From positions 1,632,399-1,696,398 of the forward strand of contig NZ_BMCE01000002.1 in the NCBI RefSeq assembly GCF_014635025.1: a stretch of DNA of 64,000 nucleotides. The letters run 5' to 3'. A model generated the notes under the pieces. It saw only the letters and a program-made list of their open reading frames with translations. It had not been told where the DNA came from and did no database searches. The stretch comes from Fictibacillus barbaricus (GTDB lineage Bacteria; Bacillota; Bacilli; Bacillales; Fictibacillaceae). The position numbers and the translations under genes are program-made. Numbering within the stretch: position 1 is the first letter of the stretch; the number at the start of each line of letters is the position of its first letter. Below are positions 35,095 to 44,503 of this stretch, in pieces.

Positions 35095-36225
35095 ATGTCA
35101 ATATTTAAAGATGATCGGTGCAACCAATGTAAACGAAAACATTGTGATTGTTGTTGTGATTGTCAATTCCTCTTCCCAATTCAAGGACCTCAAGGGCGTC
35201 CTGGACCACAGGGACTTCCTGGACCACAAGGACTTCCTGGACCACAAGGACTTCCTGGACCACAAGGAATTCCTGGAACTCCAGGAGGACCAATAGGGCC
35301 AGTAGGACCAGCAGGACCAACAGGGGCGACAGGACCTCAAGGAATTCCAGGAACAACAGGACCACAAGGGCCAACAGGGCCACAAGGACCTCCAGGACCA
35401 ACGGGAGCTACGGGTGCTACGGGAATACAAGGACCAGAAGGGGCAATTGGACCCCAAGGATTAACAGGACCAACAGGACCAACAGGGGCAACAGGGCCAC
35501 AAGGACCACAAGGAATTCCAGGACCCGCAGGTGGATCTGGAGGACCACAGGGACCACAAGGAATTCCAGGACCAGCTGGACCAACAGGTGCAACAGGACC
35601 ACAAGGAGTTCCAGGGCCAACAGGACCACAGGGAGAACAGGGAATTCCAGGGCCAACTGGAGCAACAGGTGCTCCAGGACCCGCGGGAGCTACGGGACCA
35701 GCAGGGCCACAAGGAATTCAAGGACCTGCAGGGACAGCAGGAGCAACAGGACCACAAGGAGTTCCAGGACCAACAGGACCAGCGGGACCCGCAGGAGGGG
35801 TATTAGACTTTGCAGATTTTTTTGCATTGATGCCTCCTGATAATGCAGCAACAGTTGCTCCCGGTACAGATGTAAGTTTTCCACAAGATGGGCCAACAAG
35901 TGGAACAGGTGGTATTACTCGTACAGGTCCCAGCTCATTTAATTTATCTGAAATTGGTGTATATCAGGTCTTGTTTCAGGTGAGTGCGAGCGAAGCTGGA
36001 CAATTGATTCTAACTCTAAATGGTGCTGACCTAGCCTATACTGTGGTTGGAAGAGCAACAGGTACTTCTCAAATAATAGGGATGGCTCTTGTGGAAACGA
36101 CATCCGTTGATTCAATACTAACTGTACGAAATCCTGCTGGAAATTCTACGGCACTAACCATTACTCCTCTGGCTGGAGGAACCAGACCTGTATCAGCACA
36201 TCTTGTTATCACGCGACTCCAATAG
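35095..36225 (+). CDS. BclA-like collagen-repeat spore-surface glycoprotein
   Basis: 376 aa: a Cys-rich head ([16 protein letters not shown], residues ~10-25), about 200 residues of Gly-X-Y triplets rich in GPQ, GPT and GAT (from ~residue 31), and a globular C-terminal domain (~235-376, starting [13 protein letters not shown]) like the TNF/C1q-type trimerisation domain of BclA. The repeats should form a trimeric, Thr-glycosylated filament. The usual BclA exosporium-targeting leader is missing; the Cys cluster may replace it through cross-linking to the coat. It occupies the newest block beside spoVR. Confidence 0.88.
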   Translation: MSIFKDDRCNQCKRKHCDCCCDCQFLFPIQGPQGRPGPQGLPGPQGLPGPQGLPGPQGIPGTPGGPIGPVGPAGPTGATGPQGIPGTTGPQGPTGPQGPPGPTGATGATGIQGPEGAIGPQGLTGPTGPTGATGPQGPQGIPGPAGGSGGPQGPQGIPGPAGPTGATGPQGVPGPTGPQGEQGIPGPTGATGAPGPAGATGPAGPQGIQGPAGTAGATGPQGVPGPTGPAGPAGGVLDFADFFALMPPDNAATVAPGTDVSFPQDGPTSGTGGITRTGPSSFNLSEIGVYQVLFQVSASEAGQLILTLNGADLAYTVVGRATGTSQIIGMALVETTSVDSILTVRNPAGNSTALTITPLAGGTRPVSAHLVITRLQ

Positions 36226-36307
36226 ACGGGGAAAATAGAACAAAACGTTTAAAATATCTGAATACCCATCCTCTAGTGAATATTTCTTTGTAGTATAGTC
36301 CAAGAAA

Positions 36308-36351
36308 AAAGAAAACAAAAAGCATGCCAGCTGCGTGCTTTTTGTTTTCTT
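36308..36351. terminator. bidirectional terminator between the collagen-like gene and spoVR
   Basis: Long nearly perfect palindrome, AAGAAAACAAAAAGCATGC and its complement around CAGCT, with T-runs on both strands. It is the copy-1 version of the terminator repeated at four places to the left. Confidence 0.88.
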
Positions 36352-36356
36352 TTAAT

Positions 36357-37766
36357 TTAAAGGTACTTCCGATGCACCGTTTTCCCGTCGAATGTAAAGA
36401 GTACGGGCTTTTGCTCGATCTTCGTCTCCATATGAACAGGGCGGCCCCATAGGTGATGGATATGCGGCAGCACCTTCTCCAGGTACTTCACATCAAGTTC
36501 CATATCTTCATAACTATGAATCAAGTATAACTCACCATTCTTCATATAATCCGCATTGTTAACCGTAATGTACGGAAAGCCTCCATTTACTCTCATGCTT
36601 ACGAGCTGATCTCGAACTTCCTCCCACTGCTTGTCGACAATTTTATATTCTTTCCCCTGTTTTTGAAACAAATACATGTCTTCCCTCTGAGCTAGATCTT
36701 TAGTTAAGTAGTTTCTGATAAAGGACATGTCAGATTCCAGTTCACGCACTTCAAACATTTTTTCACGTCCTGATCCTGGTTTTACCCCTTGTCGGATCAA
36801 CTCTTCATCAGGGTTATTGTAGCGTTCTTCGATGTCTTTGAAGATCTGTAATCCTAAGTAATACGGGTTGATTGATGTTTTTGACGGCTGTACGACGCCC
36901 GCGTTAAGTTTAGCGAACTCAATCGTCTCATGAGAGGTCAGGTCCATTTCTTGCAGGATCTTGGCGTGCCAATAGCTAGCCCAGCCTTCGTTCATGATTT
37001 TTGTCTCGAGTTGAGGCCAGAAATAAAGCATCTCTTCTCTCATCATCGATAATATATCGCGTTGCCATTCTTCGAGTTCACGACTGTATTGCTCAATAAA
37101 CAAAAGGATATCTTTTTCAGGCTGAGGCGGAAATGACTTTTTCTTTTTTAATGCAGGTTTAGGACCTTTTTTGTCATCTAGCTTCCATAGATCATCGTAA
37201 GGCGTTTCTTTTTTAGTTATTATTTCATCATCTTCTCCAAACACATAGTTCAATTTGTTCCTCACAATAGACGGATCGATATGCTCTTGAATGGCAAGAA
37301 CAGCATCCAGAAACTCTTCTACTTCTTTTTTTCCATATAGATGTTCGTATTGAGCCACTCGTTCTGCTGTAGCCGTCATACACTCCACCATGTCTCTTCT
37401 TGTATTTGAAAAACGGACATTGTTCTTAAAGAAGTCACAGTGTGCAAGAACATGAGCAATGATCAATTTGTTCTGAATAAGTGAATTTGTATCAAGTAAA
37501 AACGCGTAACACGGATCTGAATTGATAACGAGTTCGTAGATTTTACTCAAACCAAGGTCATACTGGAGCTTCATCTTATGAAACTGTTTTCCAAAACTCC
37601 AGTGAGAAAATCTTGTCGGCATCCCGTACGCACCGAATGTATAGATAATATCTGCAGGACATATTTCATACCGCATTGGGTAAAAATCAAGGCCAAAGTG
37701 GTCAGCAATCTCTGTAATTTCAGCAATTGCTCTTTCAAGCTCCTTATTTTGCAAGTCCCAGTTCAT
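36357..37766 (-). CDS. spoVR: stage V sporulation protein R
   Basis: 469-aa SpoVR/YcgB protein needed for normal spore cortex formation. Full family length; typical segments are [20 protein letters not shown], YPMxYE near the N-terminus, [16 protein letters not shown] in the middle and [12 protein letters not shown] at the end. GGAGGGGG precedes the ATG. It functions with PrkA and YhbH, both in this window (52.5 and 50.2 kb). Its 3' end and terminator recur in four decayed copies to the left (34.3, 30.4, 28.0 and 25.4 kb). Confidence 0.96.
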   Translation of the reverse strand: MNWDLQNKELERAIAEITEIADHFGLDFYPMRYEICPADIIYTFGAYGMPTRFSHWSFGKQFHKMKLQYDLGLSKIYELVINSDPCYAFLLDTNSLIQNKLIIAHVLAHCDFFKNNVRFSNTRRDMVECMTATAERVAQYEHLYGKKEVEEFLDAVLAIQEHIDPSIVRNKLNYVFGEDDEIITKKETPYDDLWKLDDKKGPKPALKKKKSFPPQPEKDILLFIEQYSRELEEWQRDILSMMREEMLYFWPQLETKIMNEGWASYWHAKILQEMDLTSHETIEFAKLNAGVVQPSKTSINPYYLGLQIFKDIEERYNNPDEELIRQGVKPGSGREKMFEVRELESDMSFIRNYLTKDLAQREDMYLFQKQGKEYKIVDKQWEEVRDQLVSMRVNGGFPYITVNNADYMKNGELYLIHSYEDMELDVKYLEKVLPHIHHLWGRPVHMETKIEQKPVLFTFDGKTVHRKYL

Positions 37767-37863
37767 ATTTTCCCCCTCCTGCTATTTCCTTACTTTTAAC
37801 TGTATGAAAGAAAACATTCATTCATGAGAAAACAGCTCGTAAAAATCGGACGGGTTAAAAAAA

Positions 37864-39102
37864 TTATGCTTTTCGCACCGCTGGCAGTAAATAAAATATA
37901 AACGTGGTAGCTGTAATAGCCCCTCCAAATATAATCGTCATTTCAGAGCTTGTTACGGAAGCAAGATAACCTGAAAGCATAGCAGAAACCGGAAGAAGCA
38001 GCCATGTCATCCATCTGCTCGTGGCTTGTACCCTTCCTAACAAATGATCAGGAGTATGTGTCTGGCGAATCGTACGAATACACGGATTGATCATACTTGC
38101 AGCTAAAACACCTATTGCATTCATTAGAGCAACAGCTAAAAAGGTGCTGGAAACAGCGAGCCCGATGACAGAGACTCCTCCCATTAGATGCGCGATCATC
38201 AAGATGGTTTGATATTTAAAAGTTCGGCTGAGCCTGTTTGTTACAAGAGCTCCTGCAATCGCCATAAAGCCACCTAGTGATAGAATGACTCCAATTTCTG
38301 TTGGAGTTAAACGCAAAATGTCTTTAAGGTGAAAAATAAGCAGCGTTAAAAACATAGTTGTTCCAAAAGTAGAGATCATGAGCGCTAAATTGGTGTACCA
38401 GATAATCTTTGTGTTAAACACATGTTTAAATCCTTCTCTCAGTTCTGAGGTGAATGTACGAAAAAAAGTATTTCTAGCAAGTAATGTCACTTTGTTTTTG
38501 TGTTCAACCTTCATGTTATAAATGATGGAAAACGTTAGAAAAAATGAGATCGCGTTTAACAGCAAGCCAATTCCAGGGGCAGTTATAGAAATGAGCAATC
38601 CGCCTAGCGCTGGACCTATAATAATGGCTGTTTGAAATAAACCCTCATCCCATGCATTTGCTCTATGAAGATGTTCCTTTGATACAAGGTGTGGAAGAAC
38701 TGCAAACCCCGCAGCATTATGAAGCTGCGTAAGCCATCCCATCATGAGAGCGCCTGCTGCAATATGCCAAAATCCAAGGGTATTCGTCTGATAAAGTATC
38801 GATAAAAACACTAGAAGTCCGCCTCGTGAAAGATCGCTTATACAGAGAATTTTTTTGCGATTAAAAGTATCAGCCATCCAGCCTGCAATTGGCTGAAAAA
38901 AGACAGGTATTCTTTCTACTGCAGCAATGGTCCCCATCGCAACAGCCGAACCTGTAATTTGAAGTACAATAAGCGGAAGGGCAAGAAGGTAAATTTGATC
39001 ACCCAGGAATGATACAAACTTACTTCCGAGAAGTTGCATTAACCGTGAATTTTTGTGAAGTGCTTCTGGTTTCTGGAACGCTTCTTTCTTTAACGATTGC
39101 AT
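37864..39102 (-). CDS. MFS transporter (EntS/MFS_3 type)
   Basis: 412 aa, 12 predicted helices. MFS motif A variant GWMADTFNRKKILCISD at residues ~75-91 and a long cytosolic loop between helices 6 and 7. It resembles MFS_3/EntS-type exporters of macrolides, siderophores or other metabolites; the substrate is unknown. The 5' untranslated region holds two strong hairpins (39118-39153 and 39163-39220), so expression may be regulated at RNA or operator level. Confidence 0.85.
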   Translation of the reverse strand: MQSLKKEAFQKPEALHKNSRLMQLLGSKFVSFLGDQIYLLALPLIVLQITGSAVAMGTIAAVERIPVFFQPIAGWMADTFNRKKILCISDLSRGGLLVFLSILYQTNTLGFWHIAAGALMMGWLTQLHNAAGFAVLPHLVSKEHLHRANAWDEGLFQTAIIIGPALGGLLISITAPGIGLLLNAISFFLTFSIIYNMKVEHKNKVTLLARNTFFRTFTSELREGFKHVFNTKIIWYTNLALMISTFGTTMFLTLLIFHLKDILRLTPTEIGVILSLGGFMAIAGALVTNRLSRTFKYQTILMIAHLMGGVSVIGLAVSSTFLAVALMNAIGVLAASMINPCIRTIRQTHTPDHLLGRVQATSRWMTWLLLPVSAMLSGYLASVTSSEMTIIFGGAITATTFIFYLLPAVRKA

Positions 39103-39117
39103 AACCTGATCCCCTTT

Positions 39118-39153
39118 CTATCTGCTTAATAAAATTATTGATTAAGCAGATAG
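39118..39153. promoter_or_regulatory. perfect 13-bp inverted repeat upstream of the MFS gene
   Basis: CTATCTGCTTAAT and its exact complement flank a 10-bp AT loop, ending directly at the AAAGGGG ribosome site of the MFS gene. It could be an operator or an RNA hairpin affecting translation. Confidence 0.6.
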
Positions 39154-39162
39154 AATCCTGTT

Positions 39163-39220
39163 GAAACGAAATAAATTGTTGGGGACTGTCCCCCAACAAT
39201 TTATTTCCCTTTGTCGTTTC
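39163..39220. repeat. hairpin element with GGGGACTGTCCCC core
   Basis: AAATAAATTGTTGGGG and its exact complement surround a 6-nt loop, and outer GAAACG/CGTTTC arms extend the pairing. Similar GGGGAC(A/T)GTCCCC hairpins are, from memory, dispersed in Bacillus genomes. No transposase is present. Confidence 0.6.
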
Positions 39221-39341
39221 AGCTTTACCAGCTATATAAATCATCCAAAAGAACTATAAGCTGACACTCTTTTTCTTTTTAAGCCTGAATACACCCCTTT
39301 TCTCGACAATTATTTCCCACCTCCTCACCAACCTCAACACA

Positions 39342-39376
39342 AAATAAGGCGAGCTCTCCTTAAAGAGTTCGCCTCT
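39342..39376 (-). terminator. terminator of the beta-propeller gene
   Basis: AGGCGAACTCT / AGAGCTCGCCT stem followed by TTATTTTG on the minus strand. Confidence 0.7.
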
Positions 39377-39379
39377 CAC

Positions 39380-40603
39380 TTACCTTGCCTGATAAAGATC
39401 CAATACACTTGCCCAATTCGAAAATTCCTCACCTTTATACAAACCGTCAATCCAGACCGTTTCTTTTTGATCTGAATGACTTCTTCTCATCACTTTTGAG
39501 AGATTGTTGTCACCTGTTCTCACCCAAACAACATCACTGCCAGGCAACGTTTTTGGATAAACATCTGCTTCTCCAGCACCAGGTTTTGTAAGCTTCTTTG
39601 CACTCCCATCTGCAACTTTCACTTGAACTAAGAACGGTTTGGACCTTTTTTCTTCGGGCACATCCCATCCCCACTCAATCTGACGGCTAACAACAATGTC
39701 CCCCTCATTTCTCCATGTGAAATCACCATCTGCATACCCGTCAAATCCCAGATTCACTTCACGGCCACTTGTTGCATCCCATACCGTCAGCCGCTTATTT
39801 TCAGATTCAAGCCTTCCAATCCCTTTTATAAATCCAAGATCCTTTGTATTTGGGGACCATTGAAACCAATTCGGATGGTTTAGCATTTTTCCAATCATTT
39901 TTTTCTTTGAACCATCTTTGGAAACAACCATTAATGTATTAGTATCTGCTGACATAGAGGCAGTAGGACAAGCTATAAAAGCAAATAAACTTCCACCCTT
40001 TTCCCACTTGAATTCGGTAGTTCCAACTGCAAAAAACGATTCACTCATCTTTGGAAGCGTTGTGATAACTTTTACTTTTTTCAGTTCGCCTTTTGCGTCA
40101 GCAGGAACACTAAAGATCCGGACTGAGCTCCATCCATCAGGCTCTAATTTTGCAGAGGCTGATACAATAAATCCTTTACCATCAGGTGTCCAGCTATAAC
40201 TGTCGGCACCGAGTGTTACATTTTCAAACGAAGAAGCAGGCTGTTCTAGATCAATTACATTTAGCATATTTTCGCTTTTCCATGCAAGCTTAGATTCAAC
40301 TGGAGACCATCTTGGCATCTTCACTTGTCCATCAAACACCTTTTTCTTTATACGAGTTACCCGGTTATATACCCATAACTCATTTGACTCTCCTGATATA
40401 TAGCTGATATATGTTCCATTATTTGAAAAGGAGGGATACGAAAAATTGGACCCCTCAACAATCCTTCTTTCCACTTCATTTTCTTTCATCCAAAGTCCAT
40501 CTTTTCGAATAAAAGCGGCTTTATCCTCAGCCGCTTCAGCTATGTTCGAAGAATTCATTAAAATCATGAAAAGGATGAATACCATAATTAGTGATCGTTT
40601 CAT
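39380..40603 (-). CDS. secreted TolB-like beta-propeller protein
   Basis: 407 aa with a signal peptide (MKRSLIMVFILFMILMNSSN, cleavage probably after AEA). WD/TolB-type blades recur: FSYPSFSNNGTYISYISG, MPRWSPVESKLAWKSE, YSWTPDGKGFIVSAS, WFQWSPNTKDLGFIKG. Such propellers bind partners at the cell surface; no catalytic residues are visible. GAGGTGA precedes the ATG. It is not clearly linked to its neighbours. Confidence 0.8.
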   Translation of the reverse strand: MKRSLIMVFILFMILMNSSNIAEAAEDKAAFIRKDGLWMKENEVERRIVEGSNFSYPSFSNNGTYISYISGESNELWVYNRVTRIKKKVFDGQVKMPRWSPVESKLAWKSENMLNVIDLEQPASSFENVTLGADSYSWTPDGKGFIVSASAKLEPDGWSSVRIFSVPADAKGELKKVKVITTLPKMSESFFAVGTTEFKWEKGGSLFAFIACPTASMSADTNTLMVVSKDGSKKKMIGKMLNHPNWFQWSPNTKDLGFIKGIGRLESENKRLTVWDATSGREVNLGFDGYADGDFTWRNEGDIVVSRQIEWGWDVPEEKRSKPFLVQVKVADGSAKKLTKPGAGEADVYPKTLPGSDVVWVRTGDNNLSKVMRRSHSDQKETVWIDGLYKGEEFSNWASVLDLYQAR

Positions 40604-40649
40604 ACACTCACCTCATTAACTAACATGAGCTAAATAGAGGATTTCATAC

Positions 40650-40686
40650 AAAAAAGCTCAGAAACTATTCAGCTCCTGAGCTCATT
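40650..40686 (-). terminator. terminator of arsC
   Basis: GAGCTCAG / CTGAGCT stem then TTTTTT on the minus strand. Its left arm of the stem lies just after the arsC stop. Confidence 0.7.
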
Positions 40687-40696
40687 CTTCCTATTC

Positions 40697-41098
40697 TTAT
40701 TCTCCAGTTTCAGCGAAACTTTTGATACGAGCTGAGATCTCATCACGCACACGCTGAAATTCACTCCACTCTTTCCCTGCCGGGTCATCAAATCCCCAGT
40801 GTTCACGCTTTTTATGAGGTGGTGTGGCCGGGCAAACATCATTAGCATGTCCGCATAAAGTAACAACTAGATCTGCTTTTTCTAAAATATCTTTATCGAT
40901 CACATCAGATGTTTGATTCGTAATATCAATATTTACTTCTTTCATGGCTTTGACCGCATTTGGATTTACACCATGCGCTTCAATACCCGCAGAATATACG
41001 TTATATTTATCACCAAGATAGTGGTGTCCAAATCCCTCAGCCATTTGGGAACGACAAGAGTTTCCTGTGCAAAGGAAATAGATAGTTGGTTTAGTCAT
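40697..41098 (-). CDS. arsC: arsenate reductase, thioredoxin-coupled
   Basis: 133 aa; reduces arsenate to arsenite. The low-molecular-weight phosphatase loop CTGNSCRS carries the catalytic Cys10, and the resolving pair is in [13 protein letters not shown] (Cys82/Cys89 of the family). AGGAGG lies upstream of the ATG. It is divergent from arsR-arsB-arsI across a 138-bp AT-rich control region, so it is probably controlled by the same ArsR. Confidence 0.96.
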   Translation of the reverse strand: MTKPTIYFLCTGNSCRSQMAEGFGHHYLGDKYNVYSAGIEAHGVNPNAVKAMKEVNIDITNQTSDVIDKDILEKADLVVTLCGHANDVCPATPPHKKREHWGFDDPAGKEWSEFQRVRDEISARIKSFAETGE

Positions 41099-41139
41099 TT
41101 TGTAGAACCTCCTAAAAGTAAAGAACTGCTTTCGAGACC

Positions 41140-41225
41140 ATCATAATATAAGTATATCCTTATATCAATATTTATTTATATATTCTTTGACATTTTATAT
41201 AAACATATGGTTATATACTAATGAG
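41140..41225. promoter_or_regulatory. shared control region of arsC and arsR-arsB-arsI
   Basis: AT-rich, with repeated TATATA/TTATAT elements and a near-palindrome around ATATAAACATATGGTTATAT just before arsR. A probable ArsR operator region, different in sequence from the ATCAA dyads of the first ars cluster. Confidence 0.5.
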
Positions 41226-41236
41226 GTGAAATCCGT

Positions 41237-41557
41237 ATGGAACTAGATCAGTTAACTGAATGCTACAAAGCCATGGCAGACAAAACAAGGTTGAATATTT
41301 TAGCTTTGCTCCGTCACGAAGAATTATGTGTATGTGAGTTAGTAGAAATTTTAAAGATGACACAACCAAGTATTTCACAACATTTAAGGAAGTTAAAGCA
41401 AGCTAGATTAGTAAAAGAAAGACGCAGCAGTCAATGGATATTCTACTCTATTGATGGAGAAATCTATCCTTTTATAAAAGCAAACATAGAAGCTCTTCCT
41501 GATCTTTCTCATAAGATTGAAGAGTTAAAAGCATCAGGCGGAAAAGTTTGCTGCTAA
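41237..41557 (+). CDS. arsR: ArsR-family repressor of the arsBI operon
   Basis: 106 aa winged-helix repressor with the As(III) site LCVCELVEIL and recognition helix SISQHLRKLKQARLV, plus a terminal Cys pair (KVCC). Heads arsR-arsB-arsI and is divergent from arsC. It is clearly different from the ArsR at 32797-33129, so the two ars loci appear separately regulated. Confidence 0.95.
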   Translation: MELDQLTECYKAMADKTRLNILALLRHEELCVCELVEILKMTQPSISQHLRKLKQARLVKERRSSQWIFYSIDGEIYPFIKANIEALPDLSHKIEELKASGGKVCC

Positions 41558-41589
41558 GTTCATTTTAAGAAGCAATTGGGGGGAGTTTT

Positions 41590-42891
41590 ATGGACAGCAT
41601 GGCGATTGCGGCCTTCGCTGTATTTTTAGTTACAATTATTTTTGTAATCTGGCAGCCCCGAGGTCTATCAATCGGTTGGTCTGCTACAATTGGTGCAGTG
41701 ATTGCACTTCTGATTAAAGTGGTTACTCCTGATGATGTCTGGACGGTAACAGGAATCGTCTGGAACGCCACTTTAGCGTTTGTAGCCATCATTCTCATAT
41801 CAATCATTTTAGATGAAATTGGATTCTTTGAATGGTCCGCCCTACATATGGCGAGGCTGGCAGGCGGCAACGGAAAGAAGATGTTTATTTATGTAATCCT
41901 TCTTGGAGCCGCTGTATCTGCATTCTTTGCGAATGACGGAGCAGCACTGATCCTTACACCGATCGTACTGGCCCAAGTTCGCGCGCTCAATTTTAAAGAA
42001 TCCATGGTGCTTCCTTTTATTATGGCAAGCGGATTTATCGCAGACACAACATCATTGCCGCTGGTTGTATCCAACTTAGTAAATATCGTCTCCGCTGATT
42101 TCTTTAACATTGGATTCGTTGAATATGCAAGCCGCATGATTGTACCAAACTTATTTTCTTTAATTGCGAGCACACTCGTACTGTATATCTTTTTTCGAAA
42201 GAGTATTCCTGCTAACTATGACCTGTCGCAGTTAAAGAAACCGAAAGAAGCGATCCGCGACACAAAGCTGTTCAAGCTTTCCTGGGTGATCCTGGCTGTT
42301 CTTTTAGCAGGTTACTTAACGAGTGAGTTTATCGGTGTACCCGTTTCAATTATCGCGGGAGCTGCAGCTGTTCTTTTTATTTTTGCAGCACGTAAAAGTC
42401 AAGTCATTCAAACAAAAAAAGTCATTAAAGACGCACCTTGGACCGTTGTTGTATTTTCAATCGGAATGTATGTAGTGGTTTATGGACTTCGAAACGCTGG
42501 ACTAACGGATATGCTTGGCAGCTGGATTCAAGTGATCGCTGATCAAGGATTATTTGCAGCAACCATTGGAATGGGCTTTTTAGCCGCAGTATTATCATCT
42601 GTTATGAATAACATGCCAACTGTCATGATTGATGCTCTTGCAATACAAGGAACTGAAACATCAGGCGTTATCCGCGAAGCTTTAATCTACGCAAATGTTA
42701 TCGGTTCTGATTTAGGGCCAAAAATTACACCGATCGGTTCGTTAGCAACCCTCTTATGGCTTCACGTGTTATCAAAAAAAGGCGTCAAAATTTCATGGGG
42801 CTATTATTTTAAGATCGGGATCATCTTAACTGTACCAACACTTTTCATAACATTAACCGGCCTTTATTTTTGGCTGTTACTTTTATCATAA
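41590..42891 (+). CDS. arsB: arsenite efflux pump
   Basis: 433-aa ArsB/NhaD-type transporter with about 11-12 hydrophobic helices. [20 protein letters not shown] and [17 protein letters not shown] are the family signatures, and [19 protein letters not shown] the C-terminal one. It extrudes As(OH)3 using the proton gradient. No ArsA ATPase gene is present. It lies 32 bp after arsR. Confidence 0.95.
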   Translation: MDSMAIAAFAVFLVTIIFVIWQPRGLSIGWSATIGAVIALLIKVVTPDDVWTVTGIVWNATLAFVAIILISIILDEIGFFEWSALHMARLAGGNGKKMFIYVILLGAAVSAFFANDGAALILTPIVLAQVRALNFKESMVLPFIMASGFIADTTSLPLVVSNLVNIVSADFFNIGFVEYASRMIVPNLFSLIASTLVLYIFFRKSIPANYDLSQLKKPKEAIRDTKLFKLSWVILAVLLAGYLTSEFIGVPVSIIAGAAAVLFIFAARKSQVIQTKKVIKDAPWTVVVFSIGMYVVVYGLRNAGLTDMLGSWIQVIADQGLFAATIGMGFLAAVLSSVMNNMPTVMIDALAIQGTETSGVIREALIYANVIGSDLGPKITPIGSLATLLWLHVLSKKGVKISWGYYFKIGIILTVPTLFITLTGLYFWLLLLS

Positions 42892-42909
42892 AAAAGGAGA
42901 GTGCACATA

Positions 42910-43374
42910 ATGATTCAACGCATGCATGTTGCTGTTAACTGCTCAGATTTAGAGAAGTCTCTTGAGTTTTACAAAAGCTTTTTCGGTACAGAACCTACAA
43001 AAGTAAAAGACAACTACGCAAAATTTGAGCTTGATTCCCCAGCTCTTCATTTTTCTTTAAATGCACGCCCTTTTGCAAAAGAGGGTGTACTTAATCATTT
43101 AGGTTTTCAGGTAAGCAACACAGAAGACGTTCTTGCTATGGGTGAACGTCTCCGCTCGGCAGGACTTCTTTTAATAGACGAGATGAACACGACGTGCTGT
43201 TATGCGGTTCAAGATAAAGTTTGGGTATATGACCCAGACGGAAACGCTTGGGAGATTTTCTATACAAAAGATGACTCTGAATTTGAATCCGCTGGGGATG
43301 CACGAGATCTATCATTATGCTGTGCACCACCTCAAGCATCGCAGCCGATTCAATTAGGCTTTACGAAAAAATAA
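42910..43374 (+). CDS. arsI: C-As lyase (methylarsenite demethylase), VOC fold
   Basis: 154 aa from the ATG at 42910 (AAGGAG upstream). Dioxygenase-type VOC protein; the diagnostic vicinal Cys motif TTCCYAVQDKVWVYDPDG binds methylarsenite, and HVAVN, HLGFQV and WEIFYT supply Fe(II) ligands (His, His, Glu). ArsI removes methyl groups from trivalent organoarsenicals, feeding arsenite to ArsB. A Cys pair occurs again near the end (LSLCCAPP). Last gene of the operon. Confidence 0.92.
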   Translation: MIQRMHVAVNCSDLEKSLEFYKSFFGTEPTKVKDNYAKFELDSPALHFSLNARPFAKEGVLNHLGFQVSNTEDVLAMGERLRSAGLLLIDEMNTTCCYAVQDKVWVYDPDGNAWEIFYTKDDSEFESAGDARDLSLCCAPPQASQPIQLGFTKK

Positions 43375-43383
43375 AAGAGCATA

Positions 43384-43419
43384 AAAAAATCCCTCTGCTA
43401 GTAATGCGGAGGGATTTTT
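43384..43419. terminator. bidirectional terminator after arsI
   Basis: AAAATCCCTC / GAGGGATTTTT arms between convergent genes; T-runs on both strands. Confidence 0.85.
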
Positions 43420-43426
43420 GTCTGGT

Positions 43427-43624
43427 TTAAAGGGTGGATAAGGCGACAATTTCTTCAATCCGAATAAGAATCTGATCCATATGGTTATTGTGATAGCTCA
43501 TAACACATAAGGTGATATAGTCTCTTTCAACCGCTCTTAGTCTGCCTTCGTACGTATTGTTCGTTGTATCCACCACGACTTGCCTCTCCAAAAGACGTTT
43601 TGCTGCTCTTCTGAAGTCCTTCAC
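43427..43624 (-). CDS. small Sm-like (DUF2642-type) protein
   Basis: 65 aa from a GTG at 43624, 8 nt after GAAGG; a GTG 9 bp upstream overlaps the ribosome site. Beta-rich pattern VVVDTTNNTYEGRLRAVERD then YITLCVMS and LIRIEEIVALSTL resembles short Sm-fold DUF2642-like proteins of Bacillus, some of them spore proteins. Function unknown. Confidence 0.65.
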   Translation of the reverse strand: MKDFRRAAKRLLERQVVVDTTNNTYEGRLRAVERDYITLCVMSYHNNHMDQILIRIEEIVALSTL

Positions 43625-43780
43625 ACCATTCACCTTCCCTATTGCACTGCAAACAAGGGGCTTTCTATACTATTACATGCAAAAAAGTGAAAAGAGAAAC
43701 GGACAAACACCTATAGGAAGTGACTATTCTAGGACAATCACGCATATGATGAAGAAATAAAGCAGATTGGGATGATTGCC

Positions 43781-44368
43781 ATGTTGAAACGAACAGTTGC
43801 TATTTTCCTTGGCAGTGTGTTGCTTGGTGTCGGTATTAATGGTTTCATTGTCCCTTTTCATCTATTAGATGGCGGAATGATTGGCATAAGTTTACTCATA
43901 AAATATGTATGGGGTTATAAAGTGGGGCTTACGATTATTATCTTAAGTGTTCCGATTTACGTATTAGCTTGGAAGCTCGAGCGACGCTATTTTATAAACA
44001 GCATACATGGTCTTCTGGTATCATCAATTATCATTGATCTGCTATCGCCTCTAAGAGGAATGTTTTCTGTTTCGGTTATGCAAGGATCCGTTATTGGCGG
44101 ACTGTTTATCGGAACCGGAATTGGATGGATGCTTCGTCATGAAACGAGTACCGGCGGAACTGATCTACTTGCACTCTTCTTATCTCGCTGGTTTTCTATC
44201 AATGTCGGTATGATTATATTTTTAATCGATGCAGCTGTCATTTTAGCTGGACTTTATATAATGGGAGAAGGAATTCTATTCTATTCGCTTGTGACGATTC
44301 TTTCTGTAGGTTTTGCTACCATGACGATGACCCTTATCCGCTCGATTAATTTTTACAAAAGTATATAA
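43781..44368 (+). CDS. YitT-family (DUF161) membrane protein, truncated form
   Basis: 195 aa with about six hydrophobic helices. The YitT signature GGTDLLALFLSRW follows HETSTGG, and GINGFIVPFHLLDGGMIGIS marks the N-terminal domain. The C-terminal DUF2179 domain of longer YitT proteins is absent, as in the short family members. Start at 43781 or 43772; neither has a strong ribosome site. Function of the family is unknown. Confidence 0.85.
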   Translation: MLKRTVAIFLGSVLLGVGINGFIVPFHLLDGGMIGISLLIKYVWGYKVGLTIIILSVPIYVLAWKLERRYFINSIHGLLVSSIIIDLLSPLRGMFSVSVMQGSVIGGLFIGTGIGWMLRHETSTGGTDLLALFLSRWFSINVGMIIFLIDAAVILAGLYIMGEGILFYSLVTILSVGFATMTMTLIRSINFYKSI

Positions 44369-44396
44369 AAAGAAGCCCTATGAGGCTTCTTTTTTC
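44366..44396 (+). terminator. terminator of the YitT-family gene
   Basis: AAAGAAGCC / GGCTTCTTT stem followed by a T-run. Confidence 0.85.
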
Positions 44397-44503
44397 ATGA
44401 AACAGTTATATCCATGAATGCAACAATCGCAATTCAATGTCTTTTGCCTTTTGTTCAAAGCTTTGCTCGTTCAGCAGTTTTACAAACTCTGTCGGTTTTG
44501 AGT

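Noticed and set aside
35098..35899. Several long open frames opposite or overlapping the collagen-like gene
   Set aside because: They are frame shadows of the Gly-X-Y triplet repeat, with repetitive low-complexity translations and no ribosome sites.
44411..44503. Coding-like minus-strand stretch after pgcA (...EFVKLLNEQSFEQKAKD...LLHSWI)
   Set aside because: No start codon or ribosome site in frame and only about 35 codons; perhaps a relic, but too weak to call.
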